A stretch of 64,000 bases of DNA from Bacillus paralicheniformis (GCF_001042485.2 NZ_LBMN02000035.1:186001-250000), one strand, 5' to 3'. Positions 8,022 to 15,879 are shown, numbered from the stretch's first letter. Program-made: numbers and translations. The notes: generated by a model from the sequence alone, not told the origin.

Positions 8022-8414
8022 TTGGATTTATTTGATGAGTGTTTAGAAGCTTTAGGAGAGCAAAAAGAAATTTTATCTGAGGAGCTCACTGGGGAATACT
8101 TTAATTCTCTAAGTAAGCAGTTTCCTATAACAAGTTGGGCAAGAATTGATTGGGAAAAGGTAAAAAACAAAAAGAGAATTGAATATTCTGATGAATTATT
8201 CAAATGGTTAGAAGATAACGGTATAACTGACACTTCTGTCATTATTCTGTGGAATCCTTCTGATGATCCGGCAGTTAAGACTACTTTAGAAAACGCCTTA
8301 ACTGTTATTGATGACGTGACTGCGGTTGGTTCAGATACGTTTATGTATAGTGAACTTGGCTATGTCATTGAGTTTTACCATGATGGAGAAGTGACAGTAG
8401 GAATGGCAAACTGA
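8022..8414 (+). CDS. Immunity protein for the LXG toxin
   Basis: 130 residues from TTG 8022, chosen over GTG 8013 because AGAGGTGG ends 6 bases before it. The protein is acidic, with helices (FDECLEALGEQKEILSEEL) then WEKVKNKKRIEYSDELFKWLEDNG and strands with VIILWNPSDDP and GYVIEFYHDGEVTVGM. It is cytoplasmic, without a membrane segment. Position directly behind the toxin, small size and acidity indicate the cognate immunity protein. The fold resembles immunity proteins paired with YeeF-like toxins, but the family is not certain. The same double-start pattern is seen at the SUKH gene. Confidence 0.78.
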   Translation: MDLFDECLEALGEQKEILSEELTGEYFNSLSKQFPITSWARIDWEKVKNKKRIEYSDELFKWLEDNGITDTSVIILWNPSDDPAVKTTLENALTVIDDVTAVGSDTFMYSELGYVIEFYHDGEVTVGMAN

Positions 8415-8492
8415 AGTTAAACCCTAATTATGGGCTTCTAGAGTTAGGTCTATTGACCTTTTTTATATTGGTATTTTCTCTCATGTCTTATT

Positions 8493-8526
8493 AAGCACTT
8501 AATCCTTTGATTGAGTGCTTGTTTTA
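8493..8526 (+). terminator. Terminator of the LXG toxin operon
   Basis: AAGCACTTAAT and ATTGAGTGCTT are followed by GTTTTAT. It is related in sequence to the terminator at 3607-3637. Confidence 0.75.
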
Positions 8527-8611
8527 TATCCGCCAAAATGGAGGGCCTTTTCCCAAAAGAGCGGCTGTAAACTACTATGCAGGCCGATAGTCAGGGGACA
8601 CAGGGAAGTCC

Positions 8612-8645
8612 TTATAAAAAAAGAAAAGCAGGAGATAACCTGCTT
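8612..8645 (-). terminator. Terminator of the Zur-controlled GTPase operon
   Basis: On the minus strand AAGCAGG and CCTGCTT enclose a short loop and are followed by TTTTCTTTTTTT. A second stem at about 8668-8700 (AAAGACCCGAGA with TTGCGAGTCTTT, minus strand) lies between it and the gene. Confidence 0.6.
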
Positions 8646-8735
8646 AAAACCTCATTTTGCCCTTGAAAAAGACTCGCAAAATCAAATCTCGGGTCTTTCT
8701 ATTAAGCAAAGAGAGGGCCAACAAAGCGAGAAATG

Positions 8736-9728
8736 TTACTTTGCGATGCAATTTTTAAATTGCCGCTCCAGTTCCTCTTTGTCCAAGTCCTTTCCAATGA
8801 AAACAAGTTCGCTTTGTTTTGTCTCGTTTTCGTTCCACTTGCGATCCGGACGTCCTGAAAACAGCATATGCAACCCTTGGAATACGATTCGATATTCTTC
8901 CTCTTTAATATAAAGGATCCCTTTATAACGTAATAAATCTTCGCCTTTTTCCCGTACGAGATAACTCATCCAATGATCCACTTTTGCCAAATCAAGAGGC
9001 TTCTCTTCCCGAAAAGCAATAGAAGACACTTTATCATCATGATGATGGTGATGATGATCCTCTAGAAAATGAGGGTCGATTTCAAGTTTTCGATTGACGT
9101 CAAACGTATTGATCCCCAGGATATCTTTTAAATTGATCTTGCAATCTCTGGCATGCAGCCTCTTAGCCGCAGGATTAATGTTGACAAGTCTTTGCTCCAA
9201 GGATTCCAAATCGTCATTTGATACTAAATCTGTTTTATTGAGGATGATGACGTCAGCAAAAGCAATTTGTTCTTGAGCTTCATCCTGATCATCCAGATGT
9301 CTGGCGATATGCTTGCTGTCTACTACCGTGACGATGCTGTCAACTTCAAATATGTCGGACAGCAGCTCATCCATAAAAAAAGTCTGGGCAACAGGTGCTG
9401 GGTCAGCCAGTCCTGTTGTTTCGATTATAACCCGGTCGAATGCAACTTTCCCTTGATCCATTGAGAATACAAGAGTTCTCAGAATGCGAATCAAATCTCC
9501 GCGGACCGTGCAACAGATACAGCCGTTGTTCATTTCCAAAATTTCTTCTTCAGAATCAACGACGAGCTGATTGTCTATCCCGACTTCTCCGTACTCATTG
9601 ACAATAACCGCAATCTTTTGATTGTGTTTTTCTGTAAGTATTCGATTTAAAAGTGTGGTTTTCCCGGCGCCTAAATATCCAGTGAGAATAGTGACAGGAA
9701 TTTTCTTTTTAGTTAAAGGCATGATCAT
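8736..9728 (-). CDS. COG0523 G3E-family GTPase, putative zinc metallochaperone
   Basis: 330 residues, ATG after GAGGTCG. It has the P-loop GYLGAGKTT near 18, the metal-binding CICC of COG0523 proteins near 70, [14 protein letters not shown], a run of six His near 225 and a CobW C-terminal domain ([13 protein letters not shown]). Such GTPases deliver zinc or other metals to client enzymes. B. subtilis ZagA (YciC) is the known Zur-controlled example, but this protein is shorter and not clearly its orthologue. It follows the ferredoxin-like gene by 10 bases, downstream of two Zur boxes, so expression under zinc starvation is expected. Confidence 0.88.
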   Translation of the reverse strand: MIMPLTKKKIPVTILTGYLGAGKTTLLNRILTEKHNQKIAVIVNEYGEVGIDNQLVVDSEEEILEMNNGCICCTVRGDLIRILRTLVFSMDQGKVAFDRVIIETTGLADPAPVAQTFFMDELLSDIFEVDSIVTVVDSKHIARHLDDQDEAQEQIAFADVIILNKTDLVSNDDLESLEQRLVNINPAAKRLHARDCKINLKDILGINTFDVNRKLEIDPHFLEDHHHHHHDDKVSSIAFREEKPLDLAKVDHWMSYLVREKGEDLLRYKGILYIKEEEYRIVFQGLHMLFSGRPDRKWNENETKQSELVFIGKDLDKEELERQFKNCIAK

Positions 9729-9738
9729 TCGACCTCAT

Positions 9739-10131
9739 TTACAATTTTTTTGATACTTTGATTACTTTTTCTTTGTCTTTTGGAATCCCGGCGATGACGC
9801 CAGATGAACGTTCGAAACGTTGGCCATCATACAAATGACTTGCTTTTTCTTGATAATCTTCATTGGTACAAAGCGAGTCAATCAGGAGGGGGACATCCTC
9901 CGGTTTTAAATCTTTATACCATGTTCCTTTCGGATAGTGGATGACCACGCACTTATCTTGGCATCTTCCATTACACCGCGTGCGCGTTGTATGAATGACA
10001 TCGTCAAGCTCCCGGTCTGAAATTTCTTGCCGAATCACTTGAGTCAGTTCCTCAGCTCCGACCCGATTGCAGCTGCTGCCGTTGCATATAAAGATATGAT
10101 GTTTCATATTACTTAAATCCCATGTCGCCAT
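9739..10131 (-). CDS. Thioredoxin-like [2Fe-2S] ferredoxin domain protein
   Basis: 130 residues, ATG after GGAGGAAAG. It has an iron-sulfur ligand pattern of the thioredoxin-fold ferredoxins: CNGSSC near 16, then RCNGRCQDKC near 53, followed by VVIHYPKGTWYKDLKPEDV. Relatives occur as stand-alone redox proteins or next to cobalamin or metal insertion genes (CbiW-like). The C-terminal 40 residues are basic. Co-transcription with the COG0523 GTPase under Zur suggests an electron-transfer or metal-handling role during zinc limitation. The partner is unknown. Confidence 0.8.
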   Translation of the reverse strand: MATWDLSNMKHHIFICNGSSCNRVGAEELTQVIRQEISDRELDDVIHTTRTRCNGRCQDKCVVIHYPKGTWYKDLKPEDVPLLIDSLCTNEDYQEKASHLYDGQRFERSSGVIAGIPKDKEKVIKVSKKL

Positions 10132-10150
10132 ATGTATCTTTCCTCCAAGT

Positions 10151-10171
10151 AAAACAGAATCATTACGATTT
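10151..10171 (-). promoter_or_regulatory. Zur box 1, degenerate
   Basis: On the minus strand AAATCGTAAT-G-ATTCTGTTTT. One half site is perfect for Zur (AAATCGTAAT, base, ATTACGATTT) and the other carries about four changes. It ends 20 bases before the ferredoxin-like start codon. Confidence 0.6.
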
Positions 10172-10194
10172 GAAAGCGGTAAAATGATAAAGAA

Positions 10195-10330
10195 CTAAGT
10201 AAGCCCCGGTCGATAACTGTCCCGAAAGGTGATACCGATAAAGGGGAGAAGGCCCCGGTAACCTCCGCAGTATTTCATCGTCACCTTGAGTTTTTTACTC
10301 CTTTCGCAAGCTCTCTATATTTCTGCCTTC
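10195..10330 (-). other. GC-rich leader segment, possible structured RNA
   Basis: In the 270-base leader between the Zur promoter and the first gene (minus strand), this segment is far richer in G and C than its flanks. It has possible pairings such as ACCGGGG with CCCC...CGGT and repeated CCCCGGT motifs. I could not match it to a known riboswitch class (cobalamin, NiCo, lysine, SAM and c-di-GMP were considered). It may be an attenuator or a decayed insertion. Confidence 0.3.
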
Positions 10331-10399
10331 TCTTCCCGTTTTCTTTTTTTGCCGCCTTTGGTTGTTTATTTATATGGCCTTTCTATCAATACGGCAATC

Positions 10400-10420
10400 A
10401 AAACGTAATTATTACGATTT
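10400..10420 (-). promoter_or_regulatory. Zur box 2, near consensus
   Basis: The plus strand reads AAAACGTAAT-T-ATTACGATTT, 20 of 21 positions of the Zur palindrome. It overlaps the -10 of the promoter at 10417-10445, so bound Zur should block transcription. Confidence 0.85.
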
Positions 10421-10445
10421 AACAATCATTTTATCTCTTTTTCAA
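10417..10445 (-). promoter_or_regulatory. Promoter of the ferredoxin-like/COG0523 operon
   Basis: On the minus strand TTGAAA (10445-10440), a 17-base spacer and TTAAAT (10422-10417), with the Zur box across the -10. Confidence 0.5.
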
Positions 10446-10534
10446 GTCAAACGCAAATAGAAGAGGTTAAACGGTGCCAATGAGATCTGAGCAGCTTCTT
10501 TTTCAGCCAGAGCCTATCTGGCTCAGGGGAGGGT

Positions 10535-10563
10535 TTGCATTATATTATTGTACTGAATATAAA
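10535..10563 (+). promoter_or_regulatory. Sigma-A promoter of yjdF
   Basis: TTGCAT, a 17-base spacer and TATAAA, about 50 bases upstream of the riboswitch. Confidence 0.7.
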
Positions 10564-10610
10564 AGAACTTTACCCCTTTTCCTAAGCTGGAAAAATTGAT
10601 AAAATTTTTA

Positions 10611-10706
10611 GCGGAGAATGAAAAAACACGATTCGGTTGGTAGTCCGGGTGCATGATTGATCATGCCAGTAACCTTCCCCTCCTCGGGATGTCCGTCATT
10701 CTCTGA
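10611..10706 (+). ncRNA. yjdF riboswitch (azaaromatic-sensing)
   Basis: The ends pair (GGAGAATGA with TCATTCTCT) and enclose conserved-looking internal pieces: GGTTGGTAGTCCGGG, the hairpin GCATGATTGATCATGC, CAGTAACCTTCCCC and GGGATGTCCGTCATT. Position directly upstream of yjdF, where this RNA class is found, makes the identification firm. It probably controls translation, because the site GGAGGAGGG starts 14 bases after the closing stem. Confidence 0.85.
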
Positions 10707-10735
10707 AGTACATGTTGATGGAGGAGGGAATCGTT

Positions 10736-11149
10736 ATGAAATTAACGGTTTACTATGATGGTCAGTTTTGGATAGGAGTCATTGAAGTTGTGATTGAAGG
10801 TAAGCTGAGAGCCGTCCGGCATTTGTTTGGCAAAGAGCCGAAGGATTCGGAAGTTTTGCATTTTGTTCATCATCAACTTTTACAGGCACTGTCACAAGCA
10901 GATCAGGAAGGAGTTAGGCTGGACGCCCGCCGCCCGCGCAAAATAAATCCGAAAAGGCTGCAGCGGCAAGTGTCTAAAGAATTGAAAAATGCTGGTGTGT
11001 CTCATAAGGCGCAAGAAGCGATAAAACAAGAGCTGGAAGCAAGAAAACGAAAGAAAAAGCGGCTGACAAAAGAGCAGCGGGAAAAGGAAAAAGAACAAAA
11101 GTATTTACTCAGAAAGCAAAAAGCGAAACAAAAGCATAGTGGAAAATAG
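10736..11149 (+). CDS. yjdF: YjdF family protein
   Basis: 137 residues from ATG 10736 with GGAGGAGGG 7 bases upstream; an in-frame ATG at 10712 lies before the ribosome site and is rejected. The N-terminal half is conserved (MKLTVYYDGQFWIGVIE, VRHLFGKEPKDSEVLHFV, RRPRKINPKRLQRQVSKEL). The C-terminal 45 residues are almost all Lys, Arg, Glu and Gln, suggesting a helical RNA-binding or ribosome-binding tail. Expression is under the azaaromatic riboswitch, so it is thought to help cope with such compounds. The biochemical role is unknown. Confidence 0.92.
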   Translation: MKLTVYYDGQFWIGVIEVVIEGKLRAVRHLFGKEPKDSEVLHFVHHQLLQALSQADQEGVRLDARRPRKINPKRLQRQVSKELKNAGVSHKAQEAIKQELEARKRKKKRLTKEQREKEKEQKYLLRKQKAKQKHSGK

Positions 11150-11210
11150 AATTTCTTTGGAGCAAAGTGAAGCTCAATAGAGGCGCGTTTTCCTGTATTG
11201 TATTAAAAAA

Positions 11211-11234
11211 AGGCTCTTTTTAAAAAGAGCCTTT
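11211..11234. terminator. Terminator after yjdF
   Basis: A perfect 22-base palindrome (AGGCTCTTTTT and its complement) with A-rich and T-rich flanks; it could act in both directions. Confidence 0.8.
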
Positions 11235-11331
11235 CATAATGGAGTCAATAACGATAAGCAAGAGGGGAGAACATGTAAAATAAGGAGAAGGTCATAGGTT
11301 ATTGCTTTTTAAAACAGAACCATTTTAGAAC

Positions 11332-11442
11332 TTAATAGCCTCCATAACCACCGCCGAACCAGCTGGCACCAATGATGATTAAGAGAATGAACAGGACAAC
11401 AATTAAAGCAAAACCGCTTCCGTATCCGTAACCTCCGCTCAT
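11332..11442 (-). CDS. YjcZ family small sporulation peptide
   Basis: 36 residues: [15 protein letters not shown], then a hydrophobic stretch [13 protein letters not shown] and a Gly/Tyr tail GGGYGGY. The site GGGAGGTGA lies 7 bases before the ATG. YjcZ-type peptides are single-span, Gly-rich membrane peptides, mostly made during sporulation and found in several copies per genome. This one stands alone between convergent terminators. Confidence 0.88.
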   Translation of the reverse strand: MSGGYGYGSGFALIVVLFILLIIIGASWFGGGYGGY

Positions 11443-11457
11443 ATGTTTCACCTCCCT

Positions 11458-11487
11458 AAAGATACATAGTTTATCCTATGTATCTTT
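11458..11487. repeat. 12-bp inverted repeat upstream of the yjcZ-like gene
   Basis: AAAGATACATAG, six bases, then its exact complement. There is no T run on the minus strand side, so it could be an operator or a leader hairpin of the yjcZ-like gene. Confidence 0.55.
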
Positions 11488-11650
11488 ATCAATTCGGTAT
11501 AGGATATTGATTTACATTTTTAAAAATAGTTGACCCATTTGCAACTGCGCCCTCATGCGGAGTCTTCGTGCAGAGAGGATGAAAATGGTGATTGGCGTCC
11601 TTTAAACGGAATATAATGCAATAAATCCACCGAAAAGGGCGCTGAGTAAA

Positions 11651-13096
11651 TTGAATTTTCAATTAACTGAGGGAGACATGCTTTATATCATTAGAAACGG
11701 CCTTCAAACAACACAGTATCCCAAGCAAGTAATGATCGTTGGTGCCGGGTTGTCCGGGCTTGTCGCAGCGTCTTTATTAAAGAGTGCCGGGCACAGAGTG
11801 ACGATCGTGGAAGCGAATGACAGAGCGGGAGGACGTGTTTTTACTTCCCGTGCGCCCTTTAGCGAAGGGTTGTATTTCAATGCCGGTCCGATGCGCATCC
11901 CCGATATTCATACTTTAACGATAGAATACATTAAGAAATTTAATCTGCCTGTCAATGAGTTTATCAACAGAACCCCCATGGATATTCTTTACGTCAACGG
12001 CGTGAAAACTCGTCTTCATGAGTTTGAAAGATATCCGGGTGTTTTAAGATTCCCGGCTGCTCCCCATGAGCAGGGGAAAACGGCTGAACAGCTGATGCTT
12101 TCTGCATTGCAGCCTATCCTCAATTTTATCAGCCAAGATCCGGCGAGAAATTGGCGTATTGTTGAAAAACAATACAGAAACGAATCGTTGGGCTCTTTTC
12201 TCAACACTCATTTTTCACACGGCTCCATTGATATGATTGGTGTGCTTTTGGACATGGAAGCGTACATGGGATTGTCACTTGTCGAAGTATTAAGGGAATC
12301 GATCTTTTTTACATCGCCGTCTCGTTTCTATGAGATTACAGGTGGCATGGACTTGCTGACGCAAGCTTTTCTTCCGCAATTAAAGGGCGATATTTTATTT
12401 GGTCATAAATTGATGAAAATATCTCAAACTGAAAACAATGTGACAGCCCATTGTATCCACCAACAGTCGGCAGAACATTCAGCTCTGACAAGTGATTTCA
12501 CAATCGTAACAATTCCTTTTTCAACTTTGCGATTTGTGACCTTTGAGCCGTTTGATTCGTTTTCCTACCATAAGCGGAGAGCGATTCGGGAGCTTAACTA
12601 TATTGCCGCGACAAAAATAGGAATCGAATTTAAGAGCAGGTTTTGGGAAAGAGTCGGGCAGCGCGGCGGGAGATCCATTACCGATTTGCCGATTCGCTTT
12701 TCATATTACCCAAGCAGCGGCATAGGGACACACGGTCATGCTGTTATTTTAGCGAGCTATACGTGGGCTGATGAAGCGCTGATATGGGACAGTCAGCCGG
12801 AAGAAGAGCGGATCCGCTATACGCTGAAAAATTTAGCGAGAATATATGGAGATATCGTGTATTCCGAGTTTGTATCAGGCGCTTCTTTCAGCTGGACGCA
12901 AAATCCTTTTTCAGCGGGAGCATTTACAGCTTTCGAACCTGGTCAGGAATTGGAGCTGTATCCTTATATTCCTATGCCTGAGGGAAGGGTGTATTTCGCC
13001 GGGGAGCACGCTTCCCTCACTCACGGGTGGATGCAGGGAGCGATTGAATCGGGAATACGGGCGGCATATGAAGTGAATCAGTCCTCCCGCGTGTAA
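11651..13096 (+). CDS. Flavin monoamine / L-amino acid oxidase (YobN-like)
   Basis: 481 residues. It has the FAD-binding Rossmann motif VGAGLSGLVAASLLKSAGH (near residue 30), the EANDRAGGRVFT signature, GPMRIP, and the C-terminal FAGEHASLTHGWMQGAIESG that closes the flavin site. It oxidises amines or L-amino acids to imino products with hydrogen peroxide release. The general shape, including an N-terminal extension before the Rossmann motif, matches B. subtilis YobN. The TTG start has only a weak site; ATG 11678 is the alternative. No signal peptide was seen. Confidence 0.88.
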   Translation: MNFQLTEGDMLYIIRNGLQTTQYPKQVMIVGAGLSGLVAASLLKSAGHRVTIVEANDRAGGRVFTSRAPFSEGLYFNAGPMRIPDIHTLTIEYIKKFNLPVNEFINRTPMDILYVNGVKTRLHEFERYPGVLRFPAAPHEQGKTAEQLMLSALQPILNFISQDPARNWRIVEKQYRNESLGSFLNTHFSHGSIDMIGVLLDMEAYMGLSLVEVLRESIFFTSPSRFYEITGGMDLLTQAFLPQLKGDILFGHKLMKISQTENNVTAHCIHQQSAEHSALTSDFTIVTIPFSTLRFVTFEPFDSFSYHKRRAIRELNYIAATKIGIEFKSRFWERVGQRGGRSITDLPIRFSYYPSSGIGTHGHAVILASYTWADEALIWDSQPEEERIRYTLKNLARIYGDIVYSEFVSGASFSWTQNPFSAGAFTAFEPGQELELYPYIPMPEGRVYFAGEHASLTHGWMQGAIESGIRAAYEVNQSSRV

Positions 13097-13130
13097 CCAT
13101 GAACTTTGCAAGTATTGAAGGAATGGGAAA

Positions 13131-13167
13131 GAGTCGCTTTTAAAAGGCGGCTCGTTCGTTTTTATTT
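13131..13167 (+). terminator. Terminator of the amine oxidase gene
   Basis: GAGTCGCTTTT and AAAAGGCGGCTC, then a T-rich run. Confidence 0.7.
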
Positions 13168-13237
13168 AAGGCAAACAGACGGATCATGCAATAAACGCCG
13201 ATCGGCTGCTTCCTAAACAGTAAGAAATGTGTTCCCG

Positions 13238-13263
13238 GTTCTTAAAAACAAGTTTTTAAGAAC
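13238..13263. repeat. 26-base palindrome, operator-like
   Basis: GTTCTTAAAAAC, AA, then the exact complement. It sits in the 410-base gap between the amine oxidase and the DUF1275 gene, with AT-rich DNA and a possible -10 (GATACAAT near 13291) downstream. The rest of the gap holds no gene that I can see. Confidence 0.5.
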
Positions 13264-13506
13264 TTCATTTATAAAAAATTTTAATGCTTATGATACAATT
13301 GAATTGTAGATGTAACACGATGAGCGATAAGTGTTTTGCTGAGGTGCATGATCGGATCGCCCGCATTTTTTCGTTAAGAACCCCTCTTTTTCTAACAATA
13401 AAAAAGCCCCCAAATCGAGTTTTCCCTTAGGAAAGGCTCATGACATACCGGATGGAATGGTTTAACATTCCGCCGGGCAGAATAGCTTCGAAAGGATTGA
13501 ATCACA

Positions 13507-14184
13507 TTGAATGCTGCTCTTGAACGAAACATCATGCTTTTGCTTCTCTGTTTGACAGCAGGTATTGTAGATGTGATTGGGTACTTAAGTATCGGTCACG
13601 TATTTACTGCTAATATGACCGGGAATATCGTACTGTTAGGATTATCAATCGGCAATTCTCTTCATGCGACCGCCGTGTACTCGCTGATCGCATTGTTCGG
13701 ATTTATCATCGGCGTGATTATTTCAGCAGCCATTGTCGGAAAACAAGAAAAATCGTTCTGGCCGTCAGGCGTCACGATTGCACTTGCTGTTGAAGCAGCC
13801 GTATTGCTTCTATTTGCTTGTCTGACTTTCTATGAAAGTTCGCCACACTTTTTGATCTTGCTGTTAAGCATGGCGATGGGGCTTCAGACTACAGCAGCCA
13901 GAAAGCTCGGCATTGCAGGGATTTCCACTACTGTCCTAACGGGGACGCTCGCAAACTTTTTCGAAGATGTGACAAAACGGTTCCTCAGCAAAAACGACCA
14001 AAAGGTCATCCATAAGGACGCATGGCTTCGCGCTTTGACGATTGTGCTCTATTGCCTGGGGGCCGTCATCGCCGCACTTGCTGAGCCTGCGCATCCGTTT
14101 GCCGTGATTTGGATTCCAATCACAATCATTATTGGGATTATTGCGATTGCAGGCACAAAGTTTCACGGACGGAGTGAAGACTGA
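13507..14184 (+). CDS. DUF1275 (YoaK family) membrane protein
   Basis: 225 residues, TTG start with GAAAGGA upstream. Six or more hydrophobic segments are visible. The family signature lies in the first third: TAGIVDVIGYLSIGHVFTANMTGNIVLLGLSIG. The second half has MAMGLQTTAARKLGIAGISTTVLTGTL. DUF1275 proteins are predicted integral membrane transporters of unknown substrate. It is close to B. subtilis YoaK. It lies upstream of and in the same direction as the antiporter gene. Confidence 0.85.
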   Translation: MNAALERNIMLLLLCLTAGIVDVIGYLSIGHVFTANMTGNIVLLGLSIGNSLHATAVYSLIALFGFIIGVIISAAIVGKQEKSFWPSGVTIALAVEAAVLLLFACLTFYESSPHFLILLLSMAMGLQTTAARKLGIAGISTTVLTGTLANFFEDVTKRFLSKNDQKVIHKDAWLRALTIVLYCLGAVIAALAEPAHPFAVIWIPITIIIGIIAIAGTKFHGRSED

Positions 14185-14310
14185 AGGACGGTCCCATACA
14201 CGAGCATACGCGAACATCGTTTGTTACATACGTTTTATGAGGGTGCCTGTTCGGGTAAAAGAACGGGGGACAGCACCAGTATCGGTTAAGATTGGGAGGA
14301 GGATAAATGG

Positions 14311-15780
14311 TTGGAACACATTAATATGGAGCAGTTTATTTTATTAGCGGCCTTATTGCTGATTATCGGTGTACTGACAACGAAATTTTCGACTAGGCTC
14401 GGAGTGCCCGCTCTCGTCTTGTTCTTGATTGTCGGGATGATCATGGGGAGCGACGGTCTCGGAATTATTTATTTTAATAATCCCGAGTTAGCCCAGCTGA
14501 TCGGAGTTATCGCACTCGTCGTCATCCTTTTTGAAGGCGGTCTGCAAACAAAATGGTCTTCAATCAAAGCGGTCGCCGTTCCTTCATTGTCGCTCGCAAC
14601 GATTGGCGTTTTGCTGACCACCTGTGTGGTTGCGGTTGCGGCCAAACTGATTTTTAATGTTTCCTGGATGGAAGGCTTTTTATTCGGAGCGATTGTCGGT
14701 TCTACAGATGCGGCCGCGATTTTCGCCGTTTTGAAAGGCCAGAATATTAGAGACAGATTGAGCTCTACACTGGAAGCAGAGTCGGGTACAAATGATCCGA
14801 TGGCGATGTTTTTGACTTTATCGCTCATCCAGCTGCTGACGGCTGATCATTCATCTTATTTCATGCTTGTGATTTCATTTTTCTGGCAGATGGGAATGGG
14901 GCTTTTGCTCGGATATGTACTCGGGCGGTTCGCCAGCTTTGCCATCAATAAAATCAACTTGGATTCAAGCGGACTTTATCCGATCTTTGCTCTTGCTTTT
15001 GCGCTTCTTACCTACAGTCTTACAGATGTCATCGGGGCGAGCGGCTTGCTTGCCGTCTACATTGCTGCGCTTGTCATCGGAAATCAAGATTTGACTTACC
15101 GACATTCTATTTTCAGGTTTAATGAAGGCTTTGCCTGGATGATGCAGATTTTGATGTTTATTATTCTAGGATTATTGGTTTTTCCTGCCCAATTTTTATC
15201 TTTCGATATCATTTTCAAAGGCTTCCTGCTTTCGCTGATTTTAATTTTTATCGCCAGACCGGTTGCCGTTTTTCTGTCGACCATCAAAATGGGCTTTCAT
15301 TTTAACGAAAAAATCTTCTTGTCGTGGGCCGGATTAAAAGGGGCCGTTCCGATCGTTCTCGCAACATTCCCCATGACGATGGGGCTTGAAAACAGCCAAT
15401 TGGTCTTCAATGTCGTATTCTTCGTCGTTTTAACATCTGCTTTGATCCAAGGATCAACCATATCGGTCTTCGCAGAAAAATTGAAATTGAACGGACCGCA
15501 GAAAGTCGAAGCGCCGCATTCGCTCGAGCTTGTTTCCATCGGCAAGGCGAACGCCGAAATTATCGAATTTGAAGTCGATGACCAAACAGCCATCACCGGG
15601 CAGGCACTGAAAGACATCAGCTTTCCGAAAGATGCCCTGATCAATGCGATCATCCGAAACGGGGATTTGGTCACGCCGCACGGAGAAACGAAAATTAAAT
15701 CAGGCGATATTTTGTATATTCTCGTATCGAAAAAACAAAAAAAGGAACTGAAAAAATTATTAAACAGGGAATTTGATTAA
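14311..15780 (+). CDS. Potassium/proton antiporter, NhaP2/CvrA type with TrkA-C domain
   Basis: 489 residues from TTG 14311, 8 bases after GGGAGGAGG (the ATG at 14307 is out of frame). Residues 1-390 form a CPA-type exchanger with 12-13 membrane segments, including LFEGGLQTKW, GAIVGSTDAAAIFAVL (the ion-binding DA region), ESGTNDPMAMFLT and WAGLKGAVPIVLATFP. The last 80 residues are a cytoplasmic TrkA-C (RCK-C) domain (FEVDDQTAITGQALKDISFP), which gates by nucleotide or ion binding. It exports K+ (or Na+) in exchange for protons. Confidence 0.9.
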   Translation: MEHINMEQFILLAALLLIIGVLTTKFSTRLGVPALVLFLIVGMIMGSDGLGIIYFNNPELAQLIGVIALVVILFEGGLQTKWSSIKAVAVPSLSLATIGVLLTTCVVAVAAKLIFNVSWMEGFLFGAIVGSTDAAAIFAVLKGQNIRDRLSSTLEAESGTNDPMAMFLTLSLIQLLTADHSSYFMLVISFFWQMGMGLLLGYVLGRFASFAINKINLDSSGLYPIFALAFALLTYSLTDVIGASGLLAVYIAALVIGNQDLTYRHSIFRFNEGFAWMMQILMFIILGLLVFPAQFLSFDIIFKGFLLSLILIFIARPVAVFLSTIKMGFHFNEKIFLSWAGLKGAVPIVLATFPMTMGLENSQLVFNVVFFVVLTSALIQGSTISVFAEKLKLNGPQKVEAPHSLELVSIGKANAEIIEFEVDDQTAITGQALKDISFPKDALINAIIRNGDLVTPHGETKIKSGDILYILVSKKQKKELKKLLNREFD

Positions 15781-15830
15781 GCTTTCGGAAAAGCACAGGA
15801 CAAGGCTGGCTTGCTCAGTATGTCACGAAT

Positions 15831-15879
15831 AAAGGTCAATGAAGGGTACTGCACCGGTATTCTTCATTGGCCTTTTTTT
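15831..15879 (+). terminator. Terminator of the antiporter gene
   Basis: AAAGGTCAATGAAG pairs with CTTCATTGGCCTTT, followed by T residues. Confidence 0.8.

Noticed and set aside
8515..8913. A 132-codon plus-strand frame opposite the end of the COG0523 gene.
   Set aside because: Its second half is the antisense of the GTPase gene, and it covers the terminators between the two operons.
9010..9060. Repeat-like ATGATG run that could be a simple sequence repeat.
   Set aside because: It is the codon run for six His and flanking Asp in the COG0523 protein, a coding feature.
10195..10330. Possible cobalamin, NiCo or other known riboswitch in the Zur leader.
   Set aside because: Scattered look-alike words were found, but no consistent set of conserved elements in the right order, so only a generic structured element is reported.
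14242..14276. GGTGCCTGTTC...GGGGACAGCACC stem upstream of the antiporter gene as a regulator.
   Set aside because: It may just end the DUF1275 transcript; there is no T run and no known class, so I do not list it as a feature.
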